Positions 52,307 through 61,081 of a DNA stretch of 64,000 bases are shown here, piece by piece. The notes under the pieces were generated by a model. That model searched no databases and was not told the DNA's origin. It saw only the letters and a program-made list of their open reading frames with translations. The DNA is from JAGWAJ01 sp026707615 (GTDB lineage: Bacteria; Acidobacteriota; Vicinamibacteria; Vicinamibacterales; UBA8438), in assembly GCA_965207595.1 (NCBI GenBank), contig CBDBMW010000012.1, positions 1,860,001-1,924,000 on the forward strand, given 5' to 3'. The position numbers were made by a program, and so were the translations under genes. The number at the start of each line of letters is the position of its first letter. Positions within the stretch are counted from its first letter, which is position 1.

Positions 52307-54433
52307 CTACGGCGCCGCCTCCCGGTCCGGCAGGGCGAAGGCGACGAGGCGCGGGCCGCCGACGGTGAGAGCGATGTACTGCCGGCCGTCGACGAGGTAC
52401 GTCATCGGCGTCCCGATGGCGCCGGACGGCAGGTCCACCGACGCCAGCTCCGTTCCGTTCGCCTTGTCGTAGGCGACCATCCGCGGCCCGCCGTCGGACC
52501 CGCCGGCGGTCAGGCAGTAGATGAGCAGCGTCTTCGTCAGCAGCGGCCCGTTGATGGCGTTGTCGCCGCCCAGGGGCGGCAGGTCGAGATCGCGCAGCAG
52601 CGGGTGGTTGCGGTAGCGGTCGCCGTTGCCGGTCGGCACCCACCAGGCGTGGTCGCCGGTGTTGAGGTCGATGGCCGTCATGCGCGAGTAGGGCGGCTTG
52701 ACGAGCGGCAGCCCCTGGGGCATCTGCGGCTCGCGGCGGATGTTGCCGCCCCGGGCGAGGCGCTGCGCCTCGGGGGCGCCGTGCGTGTAGGTGACGGTCG
52801 CCCCGAGCGCCGGATCCGGCTGGTAGAGGGACACGACCGCCGTCCGGTTGCGGGACGGGACGTAGAGCATCCCGGTCTCGGGGTCGACGGCGGCCCCCGA
52901 CCAGCCCGCCGTGCCGCCCGGCGGCGGCCGCATGAGGGTGCCGTTCGTGACGCCCTCGATCGGCCGGTCGAGCGGCGTGAAGAGCGGTCCGAGCCGGAAG
53001 CCTTCGACGGCGTCGAGGGCCATCTGCCGGATTTCCGGCGTGAAGTCGGCCAGGTCGTCGATGGTCACGCCCTGGTAGTCGAACGGGGCCGGCTTCGTCG
53101 GGAACGGCTGCGTCGGCGACAGCACCTCGCCGGGCATGTTCGACCCCTGCGGGACCGGCCGCTCCTCGATGGGCCAGATCGGCTCGCCCGTCACGCGGTC
53201 GAAGACGTAGACGAAGCCCTGCTTGCTCACCTGCGCGATCGCCTTCACGGGGCGCCCGTCGACCACCACGTCCACAAGGTTGGGATGGGTCGCGAAGTCG
53301 TAGTCCCACAGCCCGTGGTGCACCGCCTGGAAGTGCCAGACCCGGTCCCCGGTCTCGACGTCCACCGCGATCAGCGTCTCCGAGAAGAGGTTGTCGCCCG
53401 GCCGGTCGACGCCGTAGTAGTCGTTGGTCGTCGTGCCGGTGGGCAGGTAGACGTGGCCGAGCTCGTTGTCGCCCGCCAGCATCGACCACACGTTGGCGTT
53501 CCCCGAGTAGCGCCATGATTCGTTCAACCACGTGTCGACGCCGAACTCGTCGGTGCCGTTGGGCACGGTGTGGAAGTCCCAGGCGTGCTCGCCGGTCCGC
53601 ACGTCCCAGGCGCGCACCCAGCCCGGCACCGCTTCCTTCGTGATGCGCCGGTCGGCGACCGCCGAGCCGTGGATCACCCGGTCGCGGACGACGATGGGCG
53701 GCGAGTGGATGCCGAAGAGCAGGGCGTTCAGGTAGTCGCGCTCCTCGCGGTTCGCGCGGGGCAGCCCGACCATCGCGTCCACCTTGCCGCTGCCGTCACC
53801 GAAGCCCGGGCACGGCCGGCCGCTCTTCGCCTCGACGCAGACGAGGTGGCCGCTGCCGGTGCCCCAGAAGATCCGCTCGTCGCCGGCCCCGTCGGTCCAG
53901 TAGGCGACACCCCGCTGCGACCACGGGTTGCTCATCGTCGGCGTGCCCTCTTCGTAGGACTTCGGGTTGAAGACCCACCGCGTCTCGCCGGTCGTCGCGT
54001 CGACCGCCACCCCCTGCGAGAGCGGCGTATTGAAGTAGAGGATGCCGTCCACCATGAGCGGCGTCGCCTGCAGGCGCGAGAGGATCGGCCGGTGGCCGGT
54101 CCGGTAGAGGTCGGGCGTCTCCTCGACGAGCGCGTCGACGATCGCGTTCAGCGGCGCGGACCACTCGCCGCCCCCCGGCGTCGTCAGGCTGAGGTGCCGG
54201 TCGACGGTGGTCCACTCCCAGGCGAGCTCCAGGTCCGCGAAGTTGCCGGCGTCGATCTGGTCGAGCGGCGAGTACTTCTGGCCCCCGACGCTCCCGGCGT
54301 AGCTGCGCCATTCGCCGCCCGAGGTGTCGTAGGTCTGCCACGGCCCGCTCCCGCCGGACGTCTGGGCGTTCAAGACGGCGGATCCGCCGACGACGAGCGC
54401 GAGCATCAGGGCGAGCGATGGTGACTGGCGCAT
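52307..54433 (-). CDS. PQQ-dependent dehydrogenase (quinoprotein, exported)
   Basis: A 708-residue protein with a signal peptide (residues 6-23, ending NAQ). It shares the propeller elements of 25880-27865: YSPLDQIDAGNFADLELAW, RLQATPLMVDGILYFNT, WHFQAVHHGLWDYDFATHP, SPTQPFPTKPAPFDYQGV and PPYSRMTAIDLNTGDHAWW. Extra segments near residues 75-110 and after 520 make it 47 residues longer. There is no CxxCH. The two Cys in VCVEAKSGRPC are too far apart for the vicinal disulfide of methanol dehydrogenase. The substrate is unknown. ATG 54431-54433 follows GGAGGACATGCC. A PDLQGIW remnant lies just downstream. Confidence 0.88.
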   Translation of the reverse strand: MRQSPSLALMLALVVGGSAVLNAQTSGGSGPWQTYDTSGGEWRSYAGSVGGQKYSPLDQIDAGNFADLELAWEWTTVDRHLSLTTPGGGEWSAPLNAIVDALVEETPDLYRTGHRPILSRLQATPLMVDGILYFNTPLSQGVAVDATTGETRWVFNPKSYEEGTPTMSNPWSQRGVAYWTDGAGDERIFWGTGSGHLVCVEAKSGRPCPGFGDGSGKVDAMVGLPRANREERDYLNALLFGIHSPPIVVRDRVIHGSAVADRRITKEAVPGWVRAWDVRTGEHAWDFHTVPNGTDEFGVDTWLNESWRYSGNANVWSMLAGDNELGHVYLPTGTTTNDYYGVDRPGDNLFSETLIAVDVETGDRVWHFQAVHHGLWDYDFATHPNLVDVVVDGRPVKAIAQVSKQGFVYVFDRVTGEPIWPIEERPVPQGSNMPGEVLSPTQPFPTKPAPFDYQGVTIDDLADFTPEIRQMALDAVEGFRLGPLFTPLDRPIEGVTNGTLMRPPPGGTAGWSGAAVDPETGMLYVPSRNRTAVVSLYQPDPALGATVTYTHGAPEAQRLARGGNIRREPQMPQGLPLVKPPYSRMTAIDLNTGDHAWWVPTGNGDRYRNHPLLRDLDLPPLGGDNAINGPLLTKTLLIYCLTAGGSDGGPRMVAYDKANGTELASVDLPSGAIGTPMTYLVDGRQYIALTVGGPRLVAFALPDREAAP

Positions 54434-54559
54434 GGCATGTCCTCCGTCCGTGACGCGGAATCGGGCGGGCACGGCCTGACCCGGCCGTCGGATCCCTCCG
54501 GCGCCGGCCATGCTACACCCGATGCCCGTGTACCGGGGCCGCGGGCCCATCCCCCGGGG

Positions 54560-55639
54560 TCAGGCCGGCCCGTACCACGTGCCGCGGCCGGCGCCGTGTC
54601 TGGTCAGGCGGCCGGCGCGGGTGAGCGCCTGCACGTGATCCTTGACGGTGTTGCGGCTTGCACCGGTCGCCGCCGCGGCCGCCCGGATGGTCACGCGTCC
54701 CTGGTCGCGAGCGATCTCCAGGATTCGTGCCGACAGCGCCGGCAGGTCGCCGAGCGCCCCGCGCTCGAGCTCGATCTTCCGCTGGAGCTGTCGCTTCTGC
54801 CGCTGCAGCGCCGTCAGGAAATAGGTGAGCCAGGGCTCCCAGTCCGGGGTCGGGGTGCGGAGCGTGGACTGGGTCCGGCGCAGGGCCAGAGAGTACGCCT
54901 CCCGGCTCCGTTCGATGATGCTCTCCAGGGAACAGTAGGGAACATAGGCGTACCCGGCCCGCAACAGCAGCAGCGCGGTCAGGATCCGCGACAGACGGCC
55001 GTTCCCGTCCTGGAACGGGTGAATGGCCAGGAAGACGACGACGAAGACGGCGATGGCCAGCAACGGGTGCAGGGCGGCCGGGCGCGCCAGGCTGCCCCGG
55101 GTCCACGCGATCAGGTCGGCCGTGAGCCTGGGCGTGTCGCACGGCGCCGCAGTCTCGAAGACGACACCGAGTCGGGTCCCGTCGGGGCCGAACGCCTCGA
55201 CGTGGTTGGGAAGCGTCTTCCAGGCGCCGCGATGGCGTTCGTCCTTCGTCGAGTGCTTCAGCAGGTCACGGTGAAGCTGCCGGACGTGGTTCTCGGTGAG
55301 GTCGATGACGTCCCAGCCCGAGAAGACGGTGTTCATCGTCTCGGCGTAGCCTGCCACCTCCTGCTCGTCGCGCGTCGCGAACGACCCGACTTCGATGGCG
55401 GAGAGCAACTGCTCGACTTCCCGGTCGCTCAGCTTCGCCCCTTCGATGCGCGTGGACGAACCGATGCTCTCGATCGTCGCTACGTGCCGCAGGCGGGACA
55501 GTCGCTCCGGCGCGAGACGTCCGATGGCCAGCCACGCGCCCTTGAACTCGTCGATCTCCGCGATGAGGCCGAGGAGCTCGCCAGTGATCGTCAGTGACGA
55601 CAGATCGGGTGCGCCATCCATTTCGGCATCCGATTCCAT
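54560..55639 (-). CDS. Fic/DOC family AMPylase with winged-helix tail
   Basis: A 359-residue protein (353 if the second ATG, 55619-55621, is used). Numbered from the second ATG, residues 1-110 are the Fic N-terminal domain (DLSSLTITGELLGLIAEIDE), and SSTRIEG (55-61) matches the class II inhibitory motif [ST]xxxE[GN]. The catalytic loop is HPFQDGNGRLSR (201-212), complete with His, Asp and Arg. The winged helix at about 293-353 (ILEIARDQGRVTIRAAAAAT) could bind DNA. Fic enzymes transfer AMP to hydroxyl side chains. No separate antitoxin is adjacent, in keeping with self-inhibition. ATG choice is uncertain; neither has a good ribosome binding site. Confidence 0.9.
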   Translation of the reverse strand: MESDAEMDGAPDLSSLTITGELLGLIAEIDEFKGAWLAIGRLAPERLSRLRHVATIESIGSSTRIEGAKLSDREVEQLLSAIEVGSFATRDEQEVAGYAETMNTVFSGWDVIDLTENHVRQLHRDLLKHSTKDERHRGAWKTLPNHVEAFGPDGTRLGVVFETAAPCDTPRLTADLIAWTRGSLARPAALHPLLAIAVFVVVFLAIHPFQDGNGRLSRILTALLLLRAGYAYVPYCSLESIIERSREAYSLALRRTQSTLRTPTPDWEPWLTYFLTALQRQKRQLQRKIELERGALGDLPALSARILEIARDQGRVTIRAAAAATGASRNTVKDHVQALTRAGRLTRHGAGRGTWYGPA

Positions 55640-55986
55640 CCGATTCGGACCATGCCACGCGGCCCATCCAATTGTCCATCCATTTCCATCCGCTTCCGAT
55701 CCGCATCGTGAGACCGGCTCTCGACTCTGCCGCCCCCGGCGGCCGCGTCTCGCGCCTGGCGCCGGCCGCGCGGGCCGGCCGCGAACGCGGCGCGGAATGT
55801 CCCACGTCGGAATGCCGCAGGCGGTCGTGGCCGCTCGCGAAAGGGCACGGGCGCAACGCCGGCAGGGACGCTCGTCGATCCTGCTGTTGCCCGCTTCCGC
55901 GTCGCGGGGTACGATGCGGCGCTTGGGGCGTCCGTCCCGCGGGCGTCCGTCTCGCGACCGGGCCGCAACCGCCAAAGGAGCGTCGG
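55640..55986. other. 347-bp intergenic region between Fic and DUF1592 genes
   Basis: No gene is supported here. The left end (55640-55710) is richer in A/T than its surroundings and repeats ATCCATTT, CCGATTC and CCATCCG-like words, which continue into the start of the Fic gene. On the minus strand GACAAT near 55668 could be the -10 of the Fic promoter. AAAGGAG at 55975-55981 is the ribosome binding site of the DUF1592 gene. Confidence 0.4.
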
Positions 55987-58674
55987 ATGGTGCGACCGCA
56001 CTGCGGTACTCGGCGCCGGGCACTCGGGTCGTCGATGGCCGTCGCATTGGTGATGGCCGCTGCCGCCGTCCCGGCGAGCCCCTCGCCGGGCGAGACGACG
56101 CCGCCGCACCCTGCCGCGGGTCGGCAACCCGCGCAGCCGCCGGCCGTGCAGGAGCCCGCTGGGGGAGCCGCCGCCGTCACGCCCCGCGCGGTCCTGGACC
56201 GCTACTGCATCGCGTGCCACAACGACCGGCTGCGGACCGGCGGTCTGAGCCTGGATGCCGGCACGGTCGATGCCGCCGACCCGAGCCGCCACGCCGACAT
56301 CTGGGAGAAGGTGATCGCCAAGCTCCGCACCGGCGCCATGCCGCCGCCGGGGCGACCGCGTCCCGACGAGGCGACCTACGACGCGATGGCGGGCCGCCTC
56401 GAAGCGGACATCGACCGCGTCGCCGCGGCGAGCCCGGACCCGGGCCGGACCAGCACCGTCCATCGGCTCAACCGCACCGAGTACCGCAGCGCGATCCGCG
56501 ACCTGCTGGCCCTCGACCTCGACGTGACGCCGCTCCTGCCGGGCGACGAGACGTCGGACACCGGCTTCGACAACAACGCCGACGTGCTGTCGATCTCGAC
56601 GGCGCAACTCGAGCGCTACCTCTCCGCGGCGCGAACCATCACCCGGCTCGCCACGGGGCTGACGCCGACCGGTCCCGGGTTCGAGACCTTCGACGTGCCG
56701 CTGCTCCTGCTGCAGGACGAGCGCCAGAGCGAGGACCTGCCGCTCGGCTCGCGGGGTGGGGTCGCCGTGCCCTATCACTTCCCCGTCGACGGCGACTACC
56801 TCATCAGGATCGAGCTGCGCGCCAACTGGCAGGACTACATCCTCGGCATGGGCAGCGCGCATCTGCTCGACGTCCGGATCGACGGGCGGCTGGTGAAGCG
56901 CTTCACCGTCGGCGGCGAGGACCACGGCCGGCCCGCGCCGGTGACGTTCACCATCGCCGAGCGGGGCGACCCGGAGTGGGAGGCGTACCTGCAGACGGCG
57001 GACGAGCGGCTGGAGGTCCGCGTGCCGGTCGAGGCCGGTCCGCGCACCGTGGGGATCTCCTTCGTGCGCAACGTCCGGGAGCCGGAAGGGATCCTCAAGC
57101 CGCGCCAGGCGGGCGAGGTGCTGTCGAACGACGAGGCGTACCACGGCAATGCGGCGGTCAGCGCGGTCGCCATCGGCGGGCCGTACGCCGTGACCGGACC
57201 GGGCGACACGCCGAGCCGGGAAGCCATCTTCACCTGCCAGCCGGAGCCGGTGGCGGCCCCGGCGACGGCGGCGGCTTCCGGCACCGCCGCGGGCTCCGGG
57301 ACGGCAGAGGACACCGGACCCGCAGCTATCGCCGGGACGGCGGCGCCCGGGGCAGCGGCGGCGCCCGGGACCGCGGCGCCCGGGACCGCGGCGGCCGCAG
57401 GCGAGCGGACGTGCGCCGCCGAGATCGTCTCGCGGCTGGCCCGGCTGGCGTACCGCCGGCCGGTGACCGCGGACGACATGGACACGCTGCTCGCGTTCTT
57501 CGAGAGCGGCCGGGAGAGCGACGGTAGCGGCGACTTCACGGCCGGCATCCAGCTCGCCCTCGAGCGCATGCTGGTCGACCCGGACTTCCTGCTGCGCATC
57601 GAGCGCGACCCGGCCGGCGCGGCGCCCGGCGCCCCGTACCGCCTGAGCGACCTCGAGGTCGCCTCGCGCCTGTCGTTCTTCCTCTGGGGCAGCATCCCCG
57701 ACGGGCCGCTGCTCGACGCGGCGGAGCGCGGGACGTTGACCGACCCGCCGGTGCTGGAAGCCCAGGTCCGGCGCATGCTGGCCGACCCGCGCGCGCGGTC
57801 GCTGGTCGACGACTTCGCCGTCCAGTGGCTGCACCTGCGCAACCTGGAGGACGTGACCGGCGACCCGGTGCCGTTCCCCGACTTCGACGACAACCTGGTG
57901 GAGGCGTTCCGGCAGGAGACGACGCTCTTCCTCGCCAGCGCCCTCGCCGAGGACCGCAGCGTCGTCGATCTGCTCGACGCCGACTACACCTTCGTCAACG
58001 AGCGGCTCGCCCGCCACTACGGCATCCCGGGCATCTACGGCTCCCGGTTCCGGCGCGTCACGCTCCCCGACCGCGAGCAGCGCGGCGGCCTCCTGGGGCA
58101 CGGCGGGCTGCTGGCCCTGACCTCCTATCCGACCCGCACCTCGCCGGTGCTGCGGGGCAAGTGGCTGCTCGACACCATCCTCGGCGCGCCCCCGCCGTCG
58201 CCGCCGGCCGACGTCCCGGCGCTGCCGGAGCGCGGCGAGGAAGGCCGCACCACGTCGGTGCGGGAACGGCTGGAACGCCACCGGCAGGCGCCGGCCTGCG
58301 CCACCTGCCACGCGTCCATCGACCCGCCGGGATTCGCGCTCGAGCAGTTCGACGGCCTCGGGGCGTGGCGGACAACGGACGAATTCGGGAACCCGATCGA
58401 CGCCACCGCCACCATGCCCAACGGCCGCATCGTGGCCGGCATGGCCGGCCTGCGCTCGCTGCTCCTGGAGCGGCCCGAGCAGTTCGCCGGCACCGTGACC
58501 GAGAAGCTCCTCTCCTACGCCCTCGGGCGCGGGCTGGAGCACACGGACAAGCCCATCGTGCGCGCCATCGTCCGCGACGCGGCGGCCGCCGACTACCGCT
58601 GGTCGGCGCTCATCGGCGGCATCGTGAAGAGCCCGGCCTTCCTGATGCGCAACGCCGCGGCCGCAGGAGACTGA
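55987..58674 (+). CDS. DUF1592-type multi-domain cytochrome c protein (PSD1-like)
   Basis: An 895-residue exported protein. After a signal segment (residues 12-30) comes a heme-binding C74-I-A-C77-H78 in the planctomycete-type cytochrome domain. DUF1587 (VHRLNRTEYRSAIRDLLALD), a beta-rich carbohydrate-binding-like part (about 255-370), and an Ala/Pro/Gly linker (about 425-475) follow. DUF1595, DUF1592 (LSDLEVASRLSFFLWGSIPD), DUF1588 (GGLLGHGGLLALTSYPTRTS) and DUF1585 come next. A second CATCH motif is at 771-775. ATG 55987 follows AAAGGAG. These proteins pair with DUF1552 proteins, as here; their reaction is unknown but two hemes point to redox work in the periplasm. Confidence 0.9.
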   Translation: MVRPHCGTRRRALGSSMAVALVMAAAAVPASPSPGETTPPHPAAGRQPAQPPAVQEPAGGAAAVTPRAVLDRYCIACHNDRLRTGGLSLDAGTVDAADPSRHADIWEKVIAKLRTGAMPPPGRPRPDEATYDAMAGRLEADIDRVAAASPDPGRTSTVHRLNRTEYRSAIRDLLALDLDVTPLLPGDETSDTGFDNNADVLSISTAQLERYLSAARTITRLATGLTPTGPGFETFDVPLLLLQDERQSEDLPLGSRGGVAVPYHFPVDGDYLIRIELRANWQDYILGMGSAHLLDVRIDGRLVKRFTVGGEDHGRPAPVTFTIAERGDPEWEAYLQTADERLEVRVPVEAGPRTVGISFVRNVREPEGILKPRQAGEVLSNDEAYHGNAAVSAVAIGGPYAVTGPGDTPSREAIFTCQPEPVAAPATAAASGTAAGSGTAEDTGPAAIAGTAAPGAAAAPGTAAPGTAAAAGERTCAAEIVSRLARLAYRRPVTADDMDTLLAFFESGRESDGSGDFTAGIQLALERMLVDPDFLLRIERDPAGAAPGAPYRLSDLEVASRLSFFLWGSIPDGPLLDAAERGTLTDPPVLEAQVRRMLADPRARSLVDDFAVQWLHLRNLEDVTGDPVPFPDFDDNLVEAFRQETTLFLASALAEDRSVVDLLDADYTFVNERLARHYGIPGIYGSRFRRVTLPDREQRGGLLGHGGLLALTSYPTRTSPVLRGKWLLDTILGAPPPSPPADVPALPERGEEGRTTSVRERLERHRQAPACATCHASIDPPGFALEQFDGLGAWRTTDEFGNPIDATATMPNGRIVAGMAGLRSLLLERPEQFAGTVTEKLLSYALGRGLEHTDKPIVRAIVRDAAAADYRWSALIGGIVKSPAFLMRNAAAAGD

Positions 58675-58676
58675 CT

Positions 58677-58934
58677 GTGGCAGCAACCGCATCAACCACT
58701 CCCGGTCATCAGCGGGCTGTTGATCGAATCGTTTGCAAGCTGCGCACGCTGTCAGCCGAGCGGGTAGGTGAAGTCGAGGACTTCGTCGACCTCCTCAATC
58801 GCCTCGACGACGACCGAACGGCGACCGATATGGCGATGGCGGCTTCGGCGCCGGTGCCGACCGATGTCTGGGACAACCCGGACGACGCCGAGTACCATTC
58901 GCTTCGAGCCCTTGACCCGCGGGATCAGGGTTGA
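58677..58934 (+). CDS. Small protein between the DUF1592 and DUF1552 genes
   Basis: An 85-residue soluble protein beginning at GTG 58677, 2 nt after the DUF1592 stop, with GGAG in the end of that gene. RIVCKLRTLSAERVGEVEDF is followed by VDLLNRLDDDR and a tail DVWDNPDDAEYHSL. The VxDFVDxL helix and WDNPxDAEYD tail are typical of small antitoxin-like or DUF2281-like proteins seen before PIN toxins. No PIN gene follows on this strand. Its place inside the pair and tight spacing suggest co-expression. Confidence 0.65.
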   Translation: MAATASTTPGHQRAVDRIVCKLRTLSAERVGEVEDFVDLLNRLDDDRTATDMAMAASAPVPTDVWDNPDDAEYHSLRALDPRDQG

Positions 58935-58949
58935 AGGAAGCAGGAGATC

Positions 58950-60287
58950 ATGACCATCAGCAAGAAGTCGCTGCCGCGCCGGACGGTGTTGCGGGGTCTC
59001 GGCGTGACTTTGAGCCTTCCGCTGCTCGACGCGATGTCTCCCGCGCTCACCGCGCTGGCGAAGACCGCGGCGAAGCCGGTCCATCGCTTCCAGGCGATCT
59101 ACGTGCCGAACGGCATGGCGATGCAGTACTGGACGCCGGAGAAGGTGGGCCGCGACTTCGAGCTCACGCCGATCCTGGCGCCGTTCGAGCCGTTCCGCGA
59201 CCAGCTCCTGGTCATCTCGGGGTTGCGGGCCTCGTGGGCCTACGTCCACGCCGGCGCCTCGGCGTCGTTCCTGACGGGGACGCCCCGGGGCGGGCAGAAC
59301 GAGACCGACGTCCTGGCCAGCACCTCGATGGACCAGATCCTCGCACGCGAGCTGGGCAAGACGACGCAGCTCGGCTCGCTCGAGGTGTCGATGGACAAGT
59401 TCGCCAACGCCGGGCAGTGCACGGCCGGGCTGAGCTGCGCCTACACGCAGACCATCTCGTGGCGCACGCCGACGCAGCCGTTGCCGATGGAGAACAACCC
59501 GCGCGCCGTCTTCGAGCGCCTGTTCGGCGACAGCGGCTCGGCCGACCCCGCGGTCCGCCGCGCGCGCCGCCACCAGAAGCAGAGCATCCTCGACTCGGTG
59601 ACCGACAAGCTGAGCGACCTGAAGGTGGCGGTCGGCCCCCGCGACCGCGCCAAGCTCGACGAGTACACGGAGGCGGTGCGAGACGTCGAGCGGCGGATCC
59701 GGATCGCGGAGCAGCAGCGTGACGTCGAGCCGTCGTTCACGGAGCAGCCGTCCGCCCCGCCGCGCGTCTTCGAGGAGCACCTGGGCCTGATGCTCGACCT
59801 GCAGTTCCTGGCCCTCCAGGCCGACCTGACGCGGGTGGTCACGTTCATGATGGGCCGCGAGCAGAGCACCCGTTCCTATCCCCAGATCGGAGTTCCCGAC
59901 GCGCACCATCCTCTGTCGCACCACGAGGACGATCCGGAACGGATCGCCGTCATGTCGAAGATCAACGCCTATCACGCCAGGCTGACCAGCGACTACCTGG
60001 CCCGCCTGCGCGCGGCGGAGGACGGGGACGGGTCGCTCCTCGACAACATGACCATCCTCTACGGCGCCGGCATCTCGAACAGCACGCGGCACCTCGGCAG
60101 CGACCTGCCGCTCGTCGTCCTCGGCGGCGGGGCCGGCAAGCTCCAGGGCGGCCGCCACCTGCGCTACTCGGCCGACACCTCGAACGCCGACCTCCTGATG
60201 ACGCTGATGGACAAGCTGGACATGCCGCTCGACCGCCTCGGCAACAGCACGACGAAGCTGCCGATCGACACGCTTCCGGAGGTGTGA
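58950..60287 (+). CDS. DUF1552 family exported protein
   Basis: A 445-residue protein. An N-terminal RRTVLRGLGVTLSLPLLDA (residues 10-28) is a Tat-like signal. The body has FQAIYVPNGMAMQYWTP, DQLLVISGLRASWAYVH-type start, HAGASASFLTGT, STSMDQILA, DLTRVVTFMMGREQSTR and HHPLSHHEDDPE, which together recall the alkaline-phosphatase-like fold of DUF1501/DUF1552 proteins. It is the standard partner of DUF1592 cytochromes. The activity is unknown. Export folded by Tat would suit a cofactor. It ends 2 nt before the convergent antitoxin gene. Confidence 0.9.
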   Translation: MTISKKSLPRRTVLRGLGVTLSLPLLDAMSPALTALAKTAAKPVHRFQAIYVPNGMAMQYWTPEKVGRDFELTPILAPFEPFRDQLLVISGLRASWAYVHAGASASFLTGTPRGGQNETDVLASTSMDQILARELGKTTQLGSLEVSMDKFANAGQCTAGLSCAYTQTISWRTPTQPLPMENNPRAVFERLFGDSGSADPAVRRARRHQKQSILDSVTDKLSDLKVAVGPRDRAKLDEYTEAVRDVERRIRIAEQQRDVEPSFTEQPSAPPRVFEEHLGLMLDLQFLALQADLTRVVTFMMGREQSTRSYPQIGVPDAHHPLSHHEDDPERIAVMSKINAYHARLTSDYLARLRAAEDGDGSLLDNMTILYGAGISNSTRHLGSDLPLVVLGGGAGKLQGGRHLRYSADTSNADLLMTLMDKLDMPLDRLGNSTTKLPIDTLPEV

Positions 60288-60289
60288 GG

Positions 60290-60553
60290 CTACGCTTCCG
60301 GCACCTTGTCGCCCGGATCCGGCGGTGAGTCGGGTGCATTCTCGAGATAGCGCGTCAGGTCGCCCGGTCGCGCCTCGGCCGCCCGCCGTTTCAGGAACTC
60401 GTCCGCCGCCTCGACGGCTCCGATCTTCTGCGCGACCGCAGCGGCTATCCACTGGTTGAGAGACACGCCGTCCTCCCTGGCCAGACGAGCGGCGGTCTCC
60501 TTCAGGGAGATCGGCAACTGCAGCGGATACTTGTAGCGGGCAGGCTGACTCAT
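60290..60553 (-). CDS. Ribbon-helix-helix type antitoxin
   Basis: An 87-residue protein. YKYPLQLPISLKETAARLAR opens with a short strand and helix, and EDGVSLNQWIAAAVAQKIG completes a ribbon-helix-helix of the HicB/CopG kind. The acidic and Pro-rich tail could bind the toxin. Its ATG overlaps the stop of the PIN gene (ATGA), so it is translated after the toxin, the reverse of the usual order. Confidence 0.8.
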   Translation of the reverse strand: MSQPARYKYPLQLPISLKETAARLAREDGVSLNQWIAAAVAQKIGAVEAADEFLKRRAAEARPGDLTRYLENAPDSPPDPGDKVPEA

Positions 60554-60969
60554 CGACGCAGTCTCCTGACGACGACCCCGGGGGTGACGACTTCGATCCC
60601 CAGCGAACGCGCCGGCGCGAAGTCCTTCACGTTGTGTGTGACGATCGCGTCAGCATCGCCGTTGCTGGCCGCCTCAAGGACCATCTCGTCGTTCGCGTCG
60701 GGCAACATCGGGCGAGTCCTCCAACGGACGTCAACAGGTTCCGCGGCGGCGGCCAGCGCGTTCATCACCGCACGGACATCGGCGAGAGTATGGCCCGTGG
60801 CGGCACGGACATCGGCCCTCGCCAAGACCGCTTCGTACTCGAGGAACAGGGACGTCGAGCACAGCAGCCCGACCTCCCGCGCCTCCGCGTACCGCAGCAG
60901 CAGGTTGCTCGCACCACGACGGCTCCGGAACGCGGCGACGACCACGTTGGTGTCCAGCACGAACCTCAT
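60550..60969 (-). CDS. PIN domain toxin (COG1569 family)
   Basis: A 139-residue PIN nuclease that would cut RNA. MRFVLDTNVVVAAF gives D6; FLEYEAVL gives E44; LPDANDEMVLEAA gives D91 and D94; THNVKDF gives D116. These are the acidic residues that bind Mg or Mn. ATG 60967-60969 begins the conserved first strand; an earlier in-frame ATG at 60988-60990 would add 7 residues. It is the first gene of a two-gene unit with the ribbon-helix-helix protein, and is divergent from the ankyrin gene. Confidence 0.88.
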   Translation of the reverse strand: MRFVLDTNVVVAAFRSRRGASNLLLRYAEAREVGLLCSTSLFLEYEAVLARADVRAATGHTLADVRAVMNALAAAAEPVDVRWRTRPMLPDANDEMVLEAASNGDADAIVTHNVKDFAPARSLGIEVVTPGVVVRRLRR

Positions 60970-61051
60970 CCGAAACCGCCATGGTGACATCTTCTCCGAT
61001 GTCAAAGCAAGCATCCACGCGACCGGCTTCGCAGGCGACGGTTTCCGGGCT

Positions 61052-61057
61052 TACACT
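61052..61057 (+). promoter_or_regulatory. -10-like hexamer before the ankyrin gene
   Basis: TACACT at 61052-61057 would give a start near 61064 and a leader of about 18 nt with AAGGGAG before ATG 61082. No -35 box is clear. Confidence 0.35.
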
Positions 61058-61081
61058 GAACGGCGAAGCAAGAAGGGAGCC

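Noticed and set aside
57280..57410. Repeated GCGCCCGGGACCGCGG units that might be a CRISPR-like or tandem array
   Set aside because: They encode an in-frame Ala/Pro/Gly linker inside the DUF1592 protein and lack spacers.
55591..58695. A 1034-codon minus-strand frame opposite the DUF1592 gene
   Set aside because: The plus strand encodes two CxxCH sites and five named domains. The opposite frame is a shadow.
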